A DNA stretch of 64,000 nucleotides from the NCBI RefSeq assembly GCF_001894885.1, contig NZ_BCXB01000014.1, forward strand, positions 79,884 to 143,883. Direction: 5' to 3'. How positions within the stretch are numbered: the first letter of the stretch is position 1; every line of letters begins with the position of its first letter. The DNA comes from Rhodococcus marinonascens NBRC 14363. Lineage in GTDB: Bacteria; Actinomycetota; Actinomycetes; Mycobacteriales; Mycobacteriaceae. A model generated the notes under the pieces. The model was not told the origin of the DNA. It saw only the letters and a list, made by a program, of their open reading frames with translations, and made no database searches. Positions 56,970 through 64,000 of this stretch are shown here, one piece after another. A program made the position numbers and the translations under genes.

Positions 56970-57431
56970 ATGACCAACTGGACCACGTTCGCAACCGAAG
57001 CTCCCGACCTGGCTCGCGCCGTCGCGGCGCGCTTCGGGGCCCACAAGCATCACGTCCTGGCGACGTTGCGCAAGGACGGCTCGCCGCGAGTCAGCGGTAC
57101 GGAGGTGGAGTTCTACGAAGACTCCCTGCTGCTCGGCTCAATGGTGGGAGCGCGCAAAGTGAAGGATCTACGCCGGGACCCTCGATTCTCGCTCCACAGC
57201 AACCCCGGCCACCATTCGATGGACGGTGGCGACGCCAAGATCACCGGCCTCGCGCGGGAAATCCTCGGCGACCGCAAGAAGGAGATCGTCAACCACTACC
57301 CCGGCGAGACCCACGAGGCCGACGTCTTCGAACTCGACGTCGCGGAGGTCGTCTTGACCACCGTCGACGGAGACCATATGTACGTCGACTTCTGGCAGCC
57401 CGGCAAGGACGTCATTCGGTTCACCAAGTGA
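56970..57431 (+). CDS. Pyridoxamine 5'-phosphate oxidase-family flavin/F420 protein
   Basis: 153 residues, split-barrel PPOX fold: HHVLATLRKDGSPRVSGTEV, LGSMVGARKVKDLRRDPRFSLHSNP, and VVLTTVDGDHMYVDFWQPGKDV. This small class binds FMN or F420 and reduces varied substrates; which cofactor is used cannot be told. Pairs with the divergent WYL regulator through the shared palindrome. Convergent with the CDF transporter gene. Confidence 0.88.
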   Translation: MTNWTTFATEAPDLARAVAARFGAHKHHVLATLRKDGSPRVSGTEVEFYEDSLLLGSMVGARKVKDLRRDPRFSLHSNPGHHSMDGGDAKITGLAREILGDRKKEIVNHYPGETHEADVFELDVAEVVLTTVDGDHMYVDFWQPGKDVIRFTK

Positions 57432-57469
57432 TGGTCACCGGGTGACCTCGGCACCGAAGCGTCGAATCG

Positions 57470-58402
57470 CTACCAGGTGACGTTCTCCTCGCAGTGCCGC
57501 CCGTTCGTGGTCGACTCCACCTGCACTGTCGCATGCGGCAGGCGGTGCGTCTCGAGCACGGCGCGGGCGGCCTCGAGCACCGCGGAGGTGTCAGAATCGG
57601 TGGTCAGGTGCACAGTCGCCACATCCATGCCGGTGGTCAGGGTCCACACGTGAAGATCATGGACGCCGGTTACCCCGGGCAACGCGGCGAGGTCGGCCTG
57701 CACCGTCTCGACGTCCACATCGACAGGTGAGGCCTGAGTCAGAATCCGCAGCGACGCCGCCGCGAGTTTGATCGCGCGCGGCACCACCCACAGCGAAATG
57801 AGGACACCCACGACGATGTCTGCGTAGGTCCAGTTGAAGGCTAGAATCAGGCCACCGGCGATGAGTACGCCGACACTGCCGACGGCGTCGGCGAGCACTT
57901 CGAGATACGCGCCCCGCACGGCCAGGCTGTCCTTCGAATCGGCGCGCAGCATCAGCATTACAACGATATTCGCGGCGAGACCGGCGGCGGCGGTGAGGAT
58001 CAGCGGTAGCCCGGGAACTTCGGGTGCATCACCGATCCGGGAAACCGCCTCGTAGAACACCCAGACCGCAACCGCGAGCAGCAAAGCGGCGTTCGCCATC
58101 GCAGTCAGCACTTCGGCACGATGCCAACCGAAGGTCCGAGCAGCGGCGGTGCTTCCCCGGCGTGCCAGCAGGAGTGCGGCGAGTCCCATCGATAGTCCGA
58201 CGACATCGGTGAGCATATGCCCGGCGTCGGCGATCAACGCGAGCGAGTTGACGATCAGACCCACGCTCGCCTCGAGAACGAGGAATACAAAGACGATGGC
58301 CAATGCCACGATCATGCGGCGGATTCGACCCTGGGACGGACCTACCTCATCGCCACTGGCCGTGCCGCCGTGTGAATGACTGTGACCGACTCCCATCGGC
58401 AT
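57470..58402 (-). CDS. Cation diffusion facilitator (CzcD/ZitB-like)
   Basis: 310 residues, six membrane segments. His-rich N-terminus GHSHSHGG, metal site HMLTD in LIADAGHMLTDVVG (segment 2, DxxHxxxD type) and YLEVLADAVGSVGV (segment 5, EVLAD/A), plus a C-terminal metal-binding cytoplasmic domain with GVHDLHVWTLTTGMDVATVHL. Exports Zn2+, Co2+, Cd2+ or Ni2+ by proton exchange. AGGAGG six bases before ATG 58402. A perfect 22-bp palindrome of ArsR/SmtB type lies upstream, so metal-responsive derepression is probable, though no ArsR gene is adjacent. Confidence 0.94.
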   Translation of the reverse strand: MPMGVGHSHSHGGTASGDEVGPSQGRIRRMIVALAIVFVFLVLEASVGLIVNSLALIADAGHMLTDVVGLSMGLAALLLARRGSTAAARTFGWHRAEVLTAMANAALLLAVAVWVFYEAVSRIGDAPEVPGLPLILTAAAGLAANIVVMLMLRADSKDSLAVRGAYLEVLADAVGSVGVLIAGGLILAFNWTYADIVVGVLISLWVVPRAIKLAAASLRILTQASPVDVDVETVQADLAALPGVTGVHDLHVWTLTTGMDVATVHLTTDSDTSAVLEAARAVLETHRLPHATVQVESTTNGRHCEENVTW

Positions 58403-58427
58403 CCCCTTCCTCCTGAACTCCGCCGAT

Positions 58428-58449
58428 CATATGCACATGTACGCATATG
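58428..58449 (-). promoter_or_regulatory. Metal-regulator-type palindrome upstream of the CDF gene
   Basis: CATATGC (58428-58434) - eight bases - GCATATG (58443-58449), perfect arms. It lies 26-47 bases before the start of the CDF gene and resembles operators of mycobacterial ArsR/SmtB metal sensors (ATATGAA-type). The regulator is not in the window. Confidence 0.65.
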
Positions 58450-58469
58450 TTTCAAGCGTGAGCTGTCGG

Positions 58470-59615
58470 TCAGGGTTCGGGACGATACGCCGGTTTCTCG
58501 ACCGTGGGCGGCAGCGTTGCGATGGCCGAGATGCGTTTGAGGCCTGAGACCTGCAGAAAGTCGACGGTCAGGGAGCGAACCTGTGCGAACACCACGGTCG
58601 CGGAGAGGCCCGCATTTTCCACCAGTTCCGGTTTCAGCCCGGAGGCCACCGACCGCAGTACCCTCGCCGCCTCGGCCTGATCGGGTTGCTGACCAGGATC
58701 GGCGAGCGCCATCAACTTGAGAGTTTCCACCGAGTGGGCGAGTTTCTCCACCTGATCGACCAGTCGGGGATTGAGAATCTCGTCGTCACGCACCAGCGTG
58801 AGTGAACGCCTGGCGAGCACCCGCATATTGCGCAACGCGTTGTCGAGCGGGTCAGCGACGGCGGCCAGGCGATCTAGTCGTCCGCGGGTGTTCCAGTACA
58901 GGGGCGAGATACGACTGATCTCCCGGCCACCCGCAATCTGCTCGCGCAGGGCGTCGATGGAATCTTGGGTGGTTCGAGCCTTCCGCAACGCGTCCTCGAT
59001 GGGCTTGTCGTCGTTGGACAACAACCCGTCGGCCACTAACTGCATCACCTCGGCGGCAGTCCCTAGAACGTTCGCGGCCTGCTTGCGCGCACGCCCGACC
59101 GGGTGAGTGGGAATCAACGCCACGACAGCGATGCCGACGAGCCCCCCGGTCAACGCGTCGACCATACGGTCGATTCCGGCAATGTCGCCGGGTGGCAGAA
59201 GCGTCGCGACGAGGACGGCCGAACTCGCTGCCTGCATCGAGAAAATAGGACCGCTGTTGAGCAGCACCGCCGCAGACATGGCCAGCCCCACCACGAGGGT
59301 GATCTGCCAGGTACCCGTTCCAATGACCGCGATCAGAAGATCACCGATGCCGATGCCGATCGTCACACCGGCGACCAGTTCGACCGAACGACGCAACCGC
59401 GCGCCGAGCGAAAGCCCCAATGACACGACCGCAGCGATCGGCGCAAAGAACGGGGAGGGGTGTCCGATGATCACTGTCGCGACCCACCAAGCACTGCCGG
59501 CGGCCACCGCACACTGCAGGATGGGTAACGCCGACACCCGAAGTCGTTGAACCGAGCTCCGCAGCCCCTTTCGACCACGGACCTTCGCAGTGCTTAGAGC
59601 GTTAACCGACGCCAA
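58470..59615 (-). CDS. FUSC-family aromatic acid exporter-like membrane protein
   Basis: About 381 residues from TTG 59615 (longer readings to 59669 also open). Start uncertain: it overlaps the DUF3151 stop, with GGAAG before it. N-terminal half has six membrane segments (AVAAGSAWWVATVIIGHPSPFFAPIAAVV, GVTIGIGIGDLLIAVIG, GGLVGIAVVALIPTH); C-terminal half is a cytoplasmic helical domain. This is the FUSC/YccS-like topology, with the half-size form seen in actinobacteria. Substrate unknown. Lies between DUF3151 and the CDF gene, all on the minus strand. Confidence 0.8.
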   Translation of the reverse strand: MASVNALSTAKVRGRKGLRSSVQRLRVSALPILQCAVAAGSAWWVATVIIGHPSPFFAPIAAVVSLGLSLGARLRRSVELVAGVTIGIGIGDLLIAVIGTGTWQITLVVGLAMSAAVLLNSGPIFSMQAASSAVLVATLLPPGDIAGIDRMVDALTGGLVGIAVVALIPTHPVGRARKQAANVLGTAAEVMQLVADGLLSNDDKPIEDALRKARTTQDSIDALREQIAGGREISRISPLYWNTRGRLDRLAAVADPLDNALRNMRVLARRSLTLVRDDEILNPRLVDQVEKLAHSVETLKLMALADPGQQPDQAEAARVLRSVASGLKPELVENAGLSATVVFAQVRSLTVDFLQVSGLKRISAIATLPPTVEKPAYRPEP

Positions 59616-60018
59616 GTGCTTCCGCAGCCCGGGGGTCGCAGTCCTCGAGTAAGTCGAGGCAGCGCGCATACTCGTCCGACTCGCCGATCACCTTCGCCGA
59701 CTTCGCCAGGATTGCGACGCAGCGGAGGAACCCGCGGTTGGGTTCGTGACTGTAAGGAACAGGGCCGAAGCCCTTCCAACCGTTACGCCTCAATTGGTCG
59801 AGTCCGCGGTGGTACCCGGTGCGCGCGTAGGCGTAGGCCGTGATGGTCTCGCCCGCGTCGAAAGACGCCTCCGCCAGGTAGGCCCAGGCAATCGATGCGG
59901 TGGGATGGGCGGCCGCCACGTCCGCCGGGTTCCCATGGTTCAACAGGGCCGACTCAGCCTCGTCGTCCCCGGGAAGCAGCGTGGGCTGTGGTCCGAGAAG
60001 GTCACCGAAAGACGTCAT
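59602..60018 (-). CDS. DUF3151 protein (Rv0360c-like)
   Basis: 138 residues: MTSFGDLLGPQPTLLPGDDE, HPTASIAWAYLAEASFDAG, AYAYARTGYHRGLDQLRRNGW and GFLRCVAILAKSAKVIGE. These are the DUF3151 signatures, an actinobacterial helical protein of tetratricopeptide-like build. Function unknown. Matches Rv0360c by position next to the Rv0361-like gene. It overlaps the FUSC gene start by about 14 bases. Confidence 0.9.
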   Translation of the reverse strand: MTSFGDLLGPQPTLLPGDDEAESALLNHGNPADVAAAHPTASIAWAYLAEASFDAGETITAYAYARTGYHRGLDQLRRNGWKGFGPVPYSHEPNRGFLRCVAILAKSAKVIGESDEYARCLDLLEDCDPRAAEALGVG

Positions 60019-60155
60019 GCGCCTATTGTGCCCTCCATGCGGTTTTACAACGGTATCGGCCCGCGTCCGCCACGCGCCCTTTAGTACCTTCGATGACGCA
60101 CAATGTCGTTAGGCTTCCCCCAACATTCCATTTTCTGCGGACCGAGGGGCAGCGC

Positions 60156-60905
60156 GTGCAGGACCCGACGAAAGACGAATCGACTCAAAGGCCGGCCGGG
60201 GCCGCACAGCAGAAACCGGGAGAGTCCGAGCCGGATTTGCCCCAGCCCCCGGCACCCCAGCCCCCGTCACCGAACCCCGGGGCCGAGGCGGTCACGACCG
60301 CGATCCCGAAGCAGAGCGTGCCGCCGTCCGACGCTGAGACCGTTGCGATCCCGGTTCAGCACCCGCAGAACACGAGGCCCACTCCGCCGAGGGCCGCACC
60401 TCAGCGGGTGCTGCCACCTCAGCAGAGCACCTCTCAGCGCGTCGCCCCGGCCGAGCCGCCCGTGAAGATGCCGGGGAAGTCCTGGCTGTTCGCCGCGATC
60501 ACCGCAGGTGTCATCGTTCTCGCCGCCATCGTGGTCGCCGGTGCGGTGGTCTACAACAACAACCGGGCCGCGAACTCACCCCAGGCCCAGGTGCAAGGGG
60601 CAATCGACACGTTCGTCGCGGCACTCACTCAGGGCGATCTCGCAACGCTTCGCACCAGCACCTGCGGCAGCCTAGCCGAGTACTACCAGGGCATCCCCGA
60701 TCAGGAATTCGCCGCAGTCCACCAGGTCGCTGTGACCCAGCTGAACATCCCGGTGGTCGGCGCGGTCGATGCCGTGCAGATCACCGGCGATACCGCCATC
60801 GCACAGGTGAAGGCGCACACCACGGCCAACCCGAATGAGCAGTCGTGGCGCACGTTCAACCTCGAAAAGGTCGACGGATCCTGGAAGATCTGTGACCCCA
60901 TCTGA
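60156..60905 (+). CDS. Membrane-anchored Pro-rich protein with DUF4878-like domain (Rv0361-like)
   Basis: 249 residues from GTG 60156, supported by GAGGGG six bases upstream; ATG 60093 is the alternative. Pro/Gln/Ala-rich cytoplasmic head (about 105 residues), one membrane segment (WLFAAITAGVIVLAAIVVAGAVVY), then an extracytoplasmic domain of about 115 residues (AQVQGAIDTFVAALTQGDL, TCGSLAEYY, ending WKICDPI) with two cysteines. NTF2/DUF4878-like by pattern. Probably a cell-envelope protein; function unknown. Convergent with fba. Confidence 0.82.
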   Translation: MQDPTKDESTQRPAGAAQQKPGESEPDLPQPPAPQPPSPNPGAEAVTTAIPKQSVPPSDAETVAIPVQHPQNTRPTPPRAAPQRVLPPQQSTSQRVAPAEPPVKMPGKSWLFAAITAGVIVLAAIVVAGAVVYNNNRAANSPQAQVQGAIDTFVAALTQGDLATLRTSTCGSLAEYYQGIPDQEFAAVHQVAVTQLNIPVVGAVDAVQITGDTAIAQVKAHTTANPNEQSWRTFNLEKVDGSWKICDPI

Positions 60906-60911
60906 ACAACT

Positions 60912-60951
60912 GTGCGTCTTTCCGGCAACGGTGGTCGTCGGAAAGGCGCAC
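60912..60951. terminator. Hairpin between convergent Rv0361-like gene and fba
   Basis: Arms 60912-60924 and 60939-60951, 13 bp with one G-T pair, loop 14 bases, no U-tract. Probably the tailless type of actinobacterial terminator acting in both directions. Confidence 0.55.
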
Positions 60952-60964
60952 CAGCGTGACGGAC

Positions 60965-61999
60965 CTATTTCGAGACGGAACGTCCGGTGGACAACAGGTC
61001 GTTGCAGGCCTCGACGACCCGGGCCGTCATGCCGGCCTCAGCCTTCTTCAAGTAGCTGCGTGGGTCGTAGACCTTCTTGTTGCCGACCTCGCCGTCGATC
61101 TTGAGCACACCGTCGTAGTTGGTGAACATGTGTCCGACCAGTGGACGGGTGAACGCGTACTGGGTGTCGGTGTCGACGTTCATTTTGACGACGCCGTAGC
61201 TCAACGCTTCCTCGATCTCGGATTTCAGCGAGCCCGATCCTCCGTGGAACACGAAGTCGAACGGCTTCGCGTCGGAAGCCAGACCCAACTTCGCGACGGC
61301 AGCCTTCTGCCCCTCGCTGAGAACCTCCGGCTTGAGCTTGACGTTGCCCGGCTTGTAGACGCCGTGCACGTTGCCGAACGTCGCGGCCAGCAGATACCTG
61401 CCGTGCTCGCCTACCCCGAGTGCGTCGACCGTCTTCTCGAAGTCTTCGCGCGACGTGTACAGCTTGTCGTTGATCTCGGCTTCGACGCCGTCCTCTTCAC
61501 CACCGACGACGCCGATCTCGACCTCGAGGATGATGTTGGCGGCCTTCGACAGCGCTAGGAGTTCCTTCGCGATCACCAGATTTTCGTCGATCGGCACCGC
61601 GGAGCCGTCCCACATATGGGACTGGAACAACGGGTTGCGGCCCTCGCTGACCCGCTGCCGAGAGATCTCGAGCAGCGGACGCACAAACCCGTCCAACTTG
61701 TCCTTCGGGCAGTGATCTGTGTGCAGCGCGATCGTGACGTCGTATTTGTCGGCGATCACGTGGGCGAACTCGGCGAGCGCGACCGAGCCGGTCACCATGT
61801 CCTTGACGCCCAGACCCGAACCGAACTCGGCCCCACCGGTCGAGAACTGGATGATGCCGTCGCTGCCGGCATCCGCGAAGCCCTTGATCGCAGCGTTGAT
61901 GGTTTCGGAAGAAGTGCAGTTGATGGCCGGGAAAGCAAAGGAGTGCTCCTTGGCTCGACCCAGCATCTCGGCATAGACCTCGGGAGTTGCGATTGGCAC
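60965..61999 (-). CDS. fba: Class II fructose-bisphosphate aldolase
   Basis: 344 residues from GTG 61999 (GGAGGA eight bases upstream), matching the length of M. tuberculosis Fba. Zn-dependent aldolase of glycolysis/gluconeogenesis. Motifs: FAFPAINCTSSETINAAIKG, the zinc His in ALHTDHCPKDKLDGF, GVVGGEEDGVE, ATFGNVHGVYKPGNVKL and HGGSGSLKSEIEEALSYGVVKMNVDTDTQYAFTR. With pgi at 34 kb it completes adjacent upper-glycolysis steps but is not co-regulated by position. Confidence 0.97.
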   Translation of the reverse strand: MPIATPEVYAEMLGRAKEHSFAFPAINCTSSETINAAIKGFADAGSDGIIQFSTGGAEFGSGLGVKDMVTGSVALAEFAHVIADKYDVTIALHTDHCPKDKLDGFVRPLLEISRQRVSEGRNPLFQSHMWDGSAVPIDENLVIAKELLALSKAANIILEVEIGVVGGEEDGVEAEINDKLYTSREDFEKTVDALGVGEHGRYLLAATFGNVHGVYKPGNVKLKPEVLSEGQKAAVAKLGLASDAKPFDFVFHGGSGSLKSEIEEALSYGVVKMNVDTDTQYAFTRPLVGHMFTNYDGVLKIDGEVGNKKVYDPRSYLKKAEAGMTARVVEACNDLLSTGRSVSK

Positions 62000-62202
62000 G
62001 GCGGCAGTCCTCCATAAACGAATCGATTTCGGCGAGCACGATCGGCGCAGCGCGCGATGTGGTCCTAGCAGTATGGCAATACCAACGTCGCACACCTCAC
62101 AGAGACTGTCGCGGTACCTCGTTTCTGCGGCTTGGCGAGACGACGTGACCTCGATGATCCGCCGTGGTCCGGCAGATGTCGACTACCGGTACGCTGAGAC
62201 CC

Positions 62203-62940
62203 GTGATTGTGCAGGCAGCATCGGATTCCGTGACCAACCTCGCGTTGTTGCCGGGGTTCCTCGACCCAGTAAACCTCCTCAACTCTTTCGGCACCTGGGT
62301 ACTCGTCGGACTCCTCGCGGTCGTCTTCATCGAGTCGGGACTGCTGTTCCCCCTACTTCCCGGCGACTCTCTCCTCTTTACCGCAGGTCTCATCGCGGCG
62401 TCGAAGTCGACGGAGATCGAACCGTTCGCCCACATTGGGGTGCTACTGGTCCTGATCCCGATCGCCGCGATCCTCGGCGACCAGGTGGGCTTCTTCATCG
62501 GCAGCAGGGGCGGAACTGCACTGTTCAAGAGCAACGACGCACGGTTCTTCAAGAAGAAGTACATTGACGAGTCACACACCTTCTTTGAGAAGTACGGCCC
62601 GATCACGATCATCCTGGCCCGGTTCGTTCCGATCGTGCGCACGTTCGCGCCGGTCGTCGCCGGTGCGTCACGGATGAAGTACTCACTGTTCCTCACCTAC
62701 AACATCGTGGGCGGCATCCTGTGGGGCGCCGGTGTCACCCTGCTCGGCTATCTGCTCGGTCAAATCGAGTTCATCCGCGCCAACGTCGAGGTGATCTTCC
62801 TGTTGATCGTCTTCGTATCTGTGGTGCCGATCATCGTCGAGGTGGCAAAGCGCTTCCTCAAGTCCCGCCGGGGCGCCGAGTCGACAACCGAGTACACGCA
62901 ACCGGTCACCACACCGACCGAGCCCAATTCCTCATCCTGA
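62203..62940 (+). CDS. DedA-family membrane protein
   Basis: 245 residues. DedA/SNARE-associated-type: LVGLLAVVFIESGLLFPLLPGDSLLFTAG (with the conserved E and PGD), IAAILGDQVGFFIG, RFVPIVRTFAPVVAGASRM with the conserved Arg, and GGILWGAGVTLLGYLLG. DedA proteins support undecaprenyl phosphate or phospholipid transport. GTG 62203 is chosen because TACGCT (62190-62195) lies seven bases before it, giving a leaderless message. Divergent from fba, as in Rv0363c-Rv0364. Confidence 0.92.
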   Translation: MIVQAASDSVTNLALLPGFLDPVNLLNSFGTWVLVGLLAVVFIESGLLFPLLPGDSLLFTAGLIAASKSTEIEPFAHIGVLLVLIPIAAILGDQVGFFIGSRGGTALFKSNDARFFKKKYIDESHTFFEKYGPITIILARFVPIVRTFAPVVAGASRMKYSLFLTYNIVGGILWGAGVTLLGYLLGQIEFIRANVEVIFLLIVFVSVVPIIVEVAKRFLKSRRGAESTTEYTQPVTTPTEPNSSS

Positions 62941-62966
62941 ACACAACCGGGGGCAACTCGCTGACG

Positions 62967-63632
62967 ATGGTCATCTCGGCACCAGACGGTCTCGGGTTTC
63001 TCGCATCGGCGGGCCCCGCGCTGGTCTGGCTGATTGTTCTCTCATTCGTCTTCATCGAGTGCGCGGTGATTCTGGGCCTGTTCCTTCCCGGCGACTCGAT
63101 GTTGATCACAGCGGGAATCGTCCTCGCCAACCATTCGTCCGGCACCGGTCACGTATGGGCGCTGTCAGCCGGGGCGATGACCGCCGCGATCTGCGGCAAC
63201 CAGGTGGGCTATGCCATCGGTCACCGAACCGGAAACCACATCCTCGCCCGTAGAGGCGGCAAGTACCTCAATTACACGAACCTCCACCGCGTCAACATGC
63301 TGCTCGAGCGACGCGGCTTCTGGGCAGTTCTCATCGCCCGCTGGATACCCTGGGTGCGCACCCTGTGCCCCTTGGTCGCCGGCGCGGCAAAGATGAATCA
63401 CGCCAAATACACCGTTGCGAGCAGCATTGGCGCGATCCTGTGGGCGCCCGTGCTGTTGCTGATCGGCTTCTACGGCGGCTCACTCCTCGACCGGGTGCCG
63501 TGGCTCATGCCGGCGGTGCTCACTTTCATGGTCGTCCTGCTATTGATCGGCACCACCGTTGGAGTCTGGCACTACCGCCAGGAGATGGCACGACCGCCGG
63601 AGGAAGTGGCGGTCGAAGAGGTGCGGGACTAG
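62967..63632 (+). CDS. Second DedA-family membrane protein
   Basis: 221 residues from ATG 62967. Same family as its neighbour: LIVLSFVFIECAVILGLFLPGDSMLITAGIVLA, ICGNQVGYAIGHRTG, ARWIPWVRTLCPLVAGAAKMNHAKYTVAS, GAILWAPVLLLIGFYGGSL. The two DedA genes lie 26 bases apart and are probably one operon. The C-terminus is a short acidic tail. The second copy is not in the M. tuberculosis order I recall, so a local duplication or gain. Confidence 0.92.
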   Translation: MVISAPDGLGFLASAGPALVWLIVLSFVFIECAVILGLFLPGDSMLITAGIVLANHSSGTGHVWALSAGAMTAAICGNQVGYAIGHRTGNHILARRGGKYLNYTNLHRVNMLLERRGFWAVLIARWIPWVRTLCPLVAGAAKMNHAKYTVASSIGAILWAPVLLLIGFYGGSLLDRVPWLMPAVLTFMVVLLLIGTTVGVWHYRQEMARPPEEVAVEEVRD

Positions 63633-63764
63633 CACGCTCCCCCTTCGGGTTCCGTGCGGCGGAGATAGCCGTAGCTGACAAAAAGATCAGGTCCGCTTGA
63701 ATCCGCTGGCAGACTGCCGATCTCTCCGGTCTGGTAGCCTTGGCGCGGGCCGAAGTGGTGTTCG

Positions 63765-63824
63765 ATGATAAGGGAAAATTCCCCAAATCGACCCGCCGAC
63801 ATCGGCCTCGGGAGCGCCGCGTGA
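63765..63824 (+). CDS. Possible upstream small ORF coupled to the edge gene
   Basis: 19 codons from ATG 63765 to TGA 63822-63824, overlapping the GTG of the next ORF (GTGA). It may be an unnoticed leader, or only chance. No ribosome site is clear. Confidence 0.2.
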   Translation: MIRENSPNRPADIGLGSAA

Positions 63825-64000
63825 CGCACCAGCGCCCGAAGTGGCCTGACAACCCCGGATCGGCAGAGTGTGACTATTCGTCAGCCGAACCGGGGTGGCC
63901 CCTTACCCCTTCGTATGGGGTGTCGGCAATCCTGACGGCATTTGGAGGCGTGTACACGCCTATCGGCTCGAGAGGTCATCATTGGGATCAACACGCTACG
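63821..64000 (+). CDS. Partial ORF at right edge, unknown product
   Basis: From GTG 63821 the frame stays open to the window end (60 codons): MTHQRPKWPDNPGSAECDYS onward, with Gly/Pro-rich stretch and Tyr/Trp. Codon bias is moderate. The 188 bases before it (63633-63820) hold nothing I can support apart from a minus-strand open frame ending at 63629 with doubtful bias. No family recognised; product lies largely beyond the window. Confidence 0.35.
   Translation, partial: MTHQRPKWPDNPGSAECDYSSAEPGWPLTPSYGVSAILTAFGGVYTPIGSRGHHWDQHAT

Noticed and set aside
57432..57469. GGTCACC/GGTGACC inverted repeat between PPOX and CDF genes as terminator
   Set aside because: Loop of one base cannot form a usual RNA hairpin; too little else to support a terminator.
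63629..63829. 66-codon minus-strand frame near the right edge
   Set aside because: Overlaps the end of the second DedA gene, bias is doubtful and no family is seen.

Overview
The window is high-GC actinobacterial chromosome, most likely Rhodococcus or a close mycolate-containing relative. The codon third positions are strongly GC-rich, many genes look leaderless, and gene order agrees with two blocks I recall from Mycobacterium tuberculosis: mprA-mprB-pepD and Rv0945 to Rv0959 (SDR, pgi, chorismate mutase, uvrD1, M23 peptidase, sucCD, Rv0954, perM, purN, purH, AAA/VWA pair), and Rv0357c to Rv0364 (purA, Rv0358, Rv0359, Rv0360c, Rv0361, fba, dedA). No rRNA, tRNA, CRISPR array, prophage or insertion sequence was seen.

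Layout. 1-3.4 kb: envelope-stress operon mprA-mprB-pepD on the minus strand (pepD runs off the left edge), with direct repeats resembling MprA boxes before mprA and before pepD. 3.5-4.4 kb: an S18 paralogue without zinc ligands and a small lipoprotein. 4.4-10.4 kb: GABA catabolism (PucR-type regulator, gabT, gabD), interrupted by a decayed gene pair that looks like type VII secretion cargo, opposite a YbaB/EbfC-like gene. 10.4-16.3 kb: AAA-ATPase/VWA pair, a hydrolase and a broken DUF559 gene. 16.4-16.9 kb: a short leader ORF, competing hairpins and a small unknown gene. 17-25.9 kb: purH, purN, PerM-like protein, two DUF5336 paralogues flanking a wrecked YigZ/IMPACT gene, and sucCD. 26-36 kb: palindromic repeat array, polytopic membrane protein, M23 peptidase with a perfect CRP/GlxR-type site, uvrD1, chorismate mutase behind a probable attenuator with a Trp/Phe-containing leader peptide, a second semialdehyde dehydrogenase, and pgi.

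36-49 kb is more accessory: ApbE-like protein, condensation-fold protein, NDH-2, SDR, a flavoprotein disulfide reductase, two tandem carboxylesterases sharing a near-identical 254-bp block, MFS exporter, alpha-methylacyl-CoA racemase and a MocR regulator. 49-64 kb returns to the conserved core (purA, Rv0358/Rv0359-like, DUF3151, Rv0361-like, fba, two dedA genes). Between these are three modules with clear palindromic operators: HxlR/MFS/thioesterase, WYL regulator/PPOX protein, and a cation diffusion facilitator.

The genes join central metabolism (GABA to succinate, succinyl-CoA synthetase, pgi, fba, purine synthesis) to envelope functions (MprAB-PepD, PerM, M23 peptidase, DedA). No wholly new multi-gene system was recognised. 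The most novel-looking material is regulatory (two leader-ORF attenuator candidates, four palindromic or direct-repeat operators) and evolutionary (gene conversion, tandem duplications, four decaying genes).
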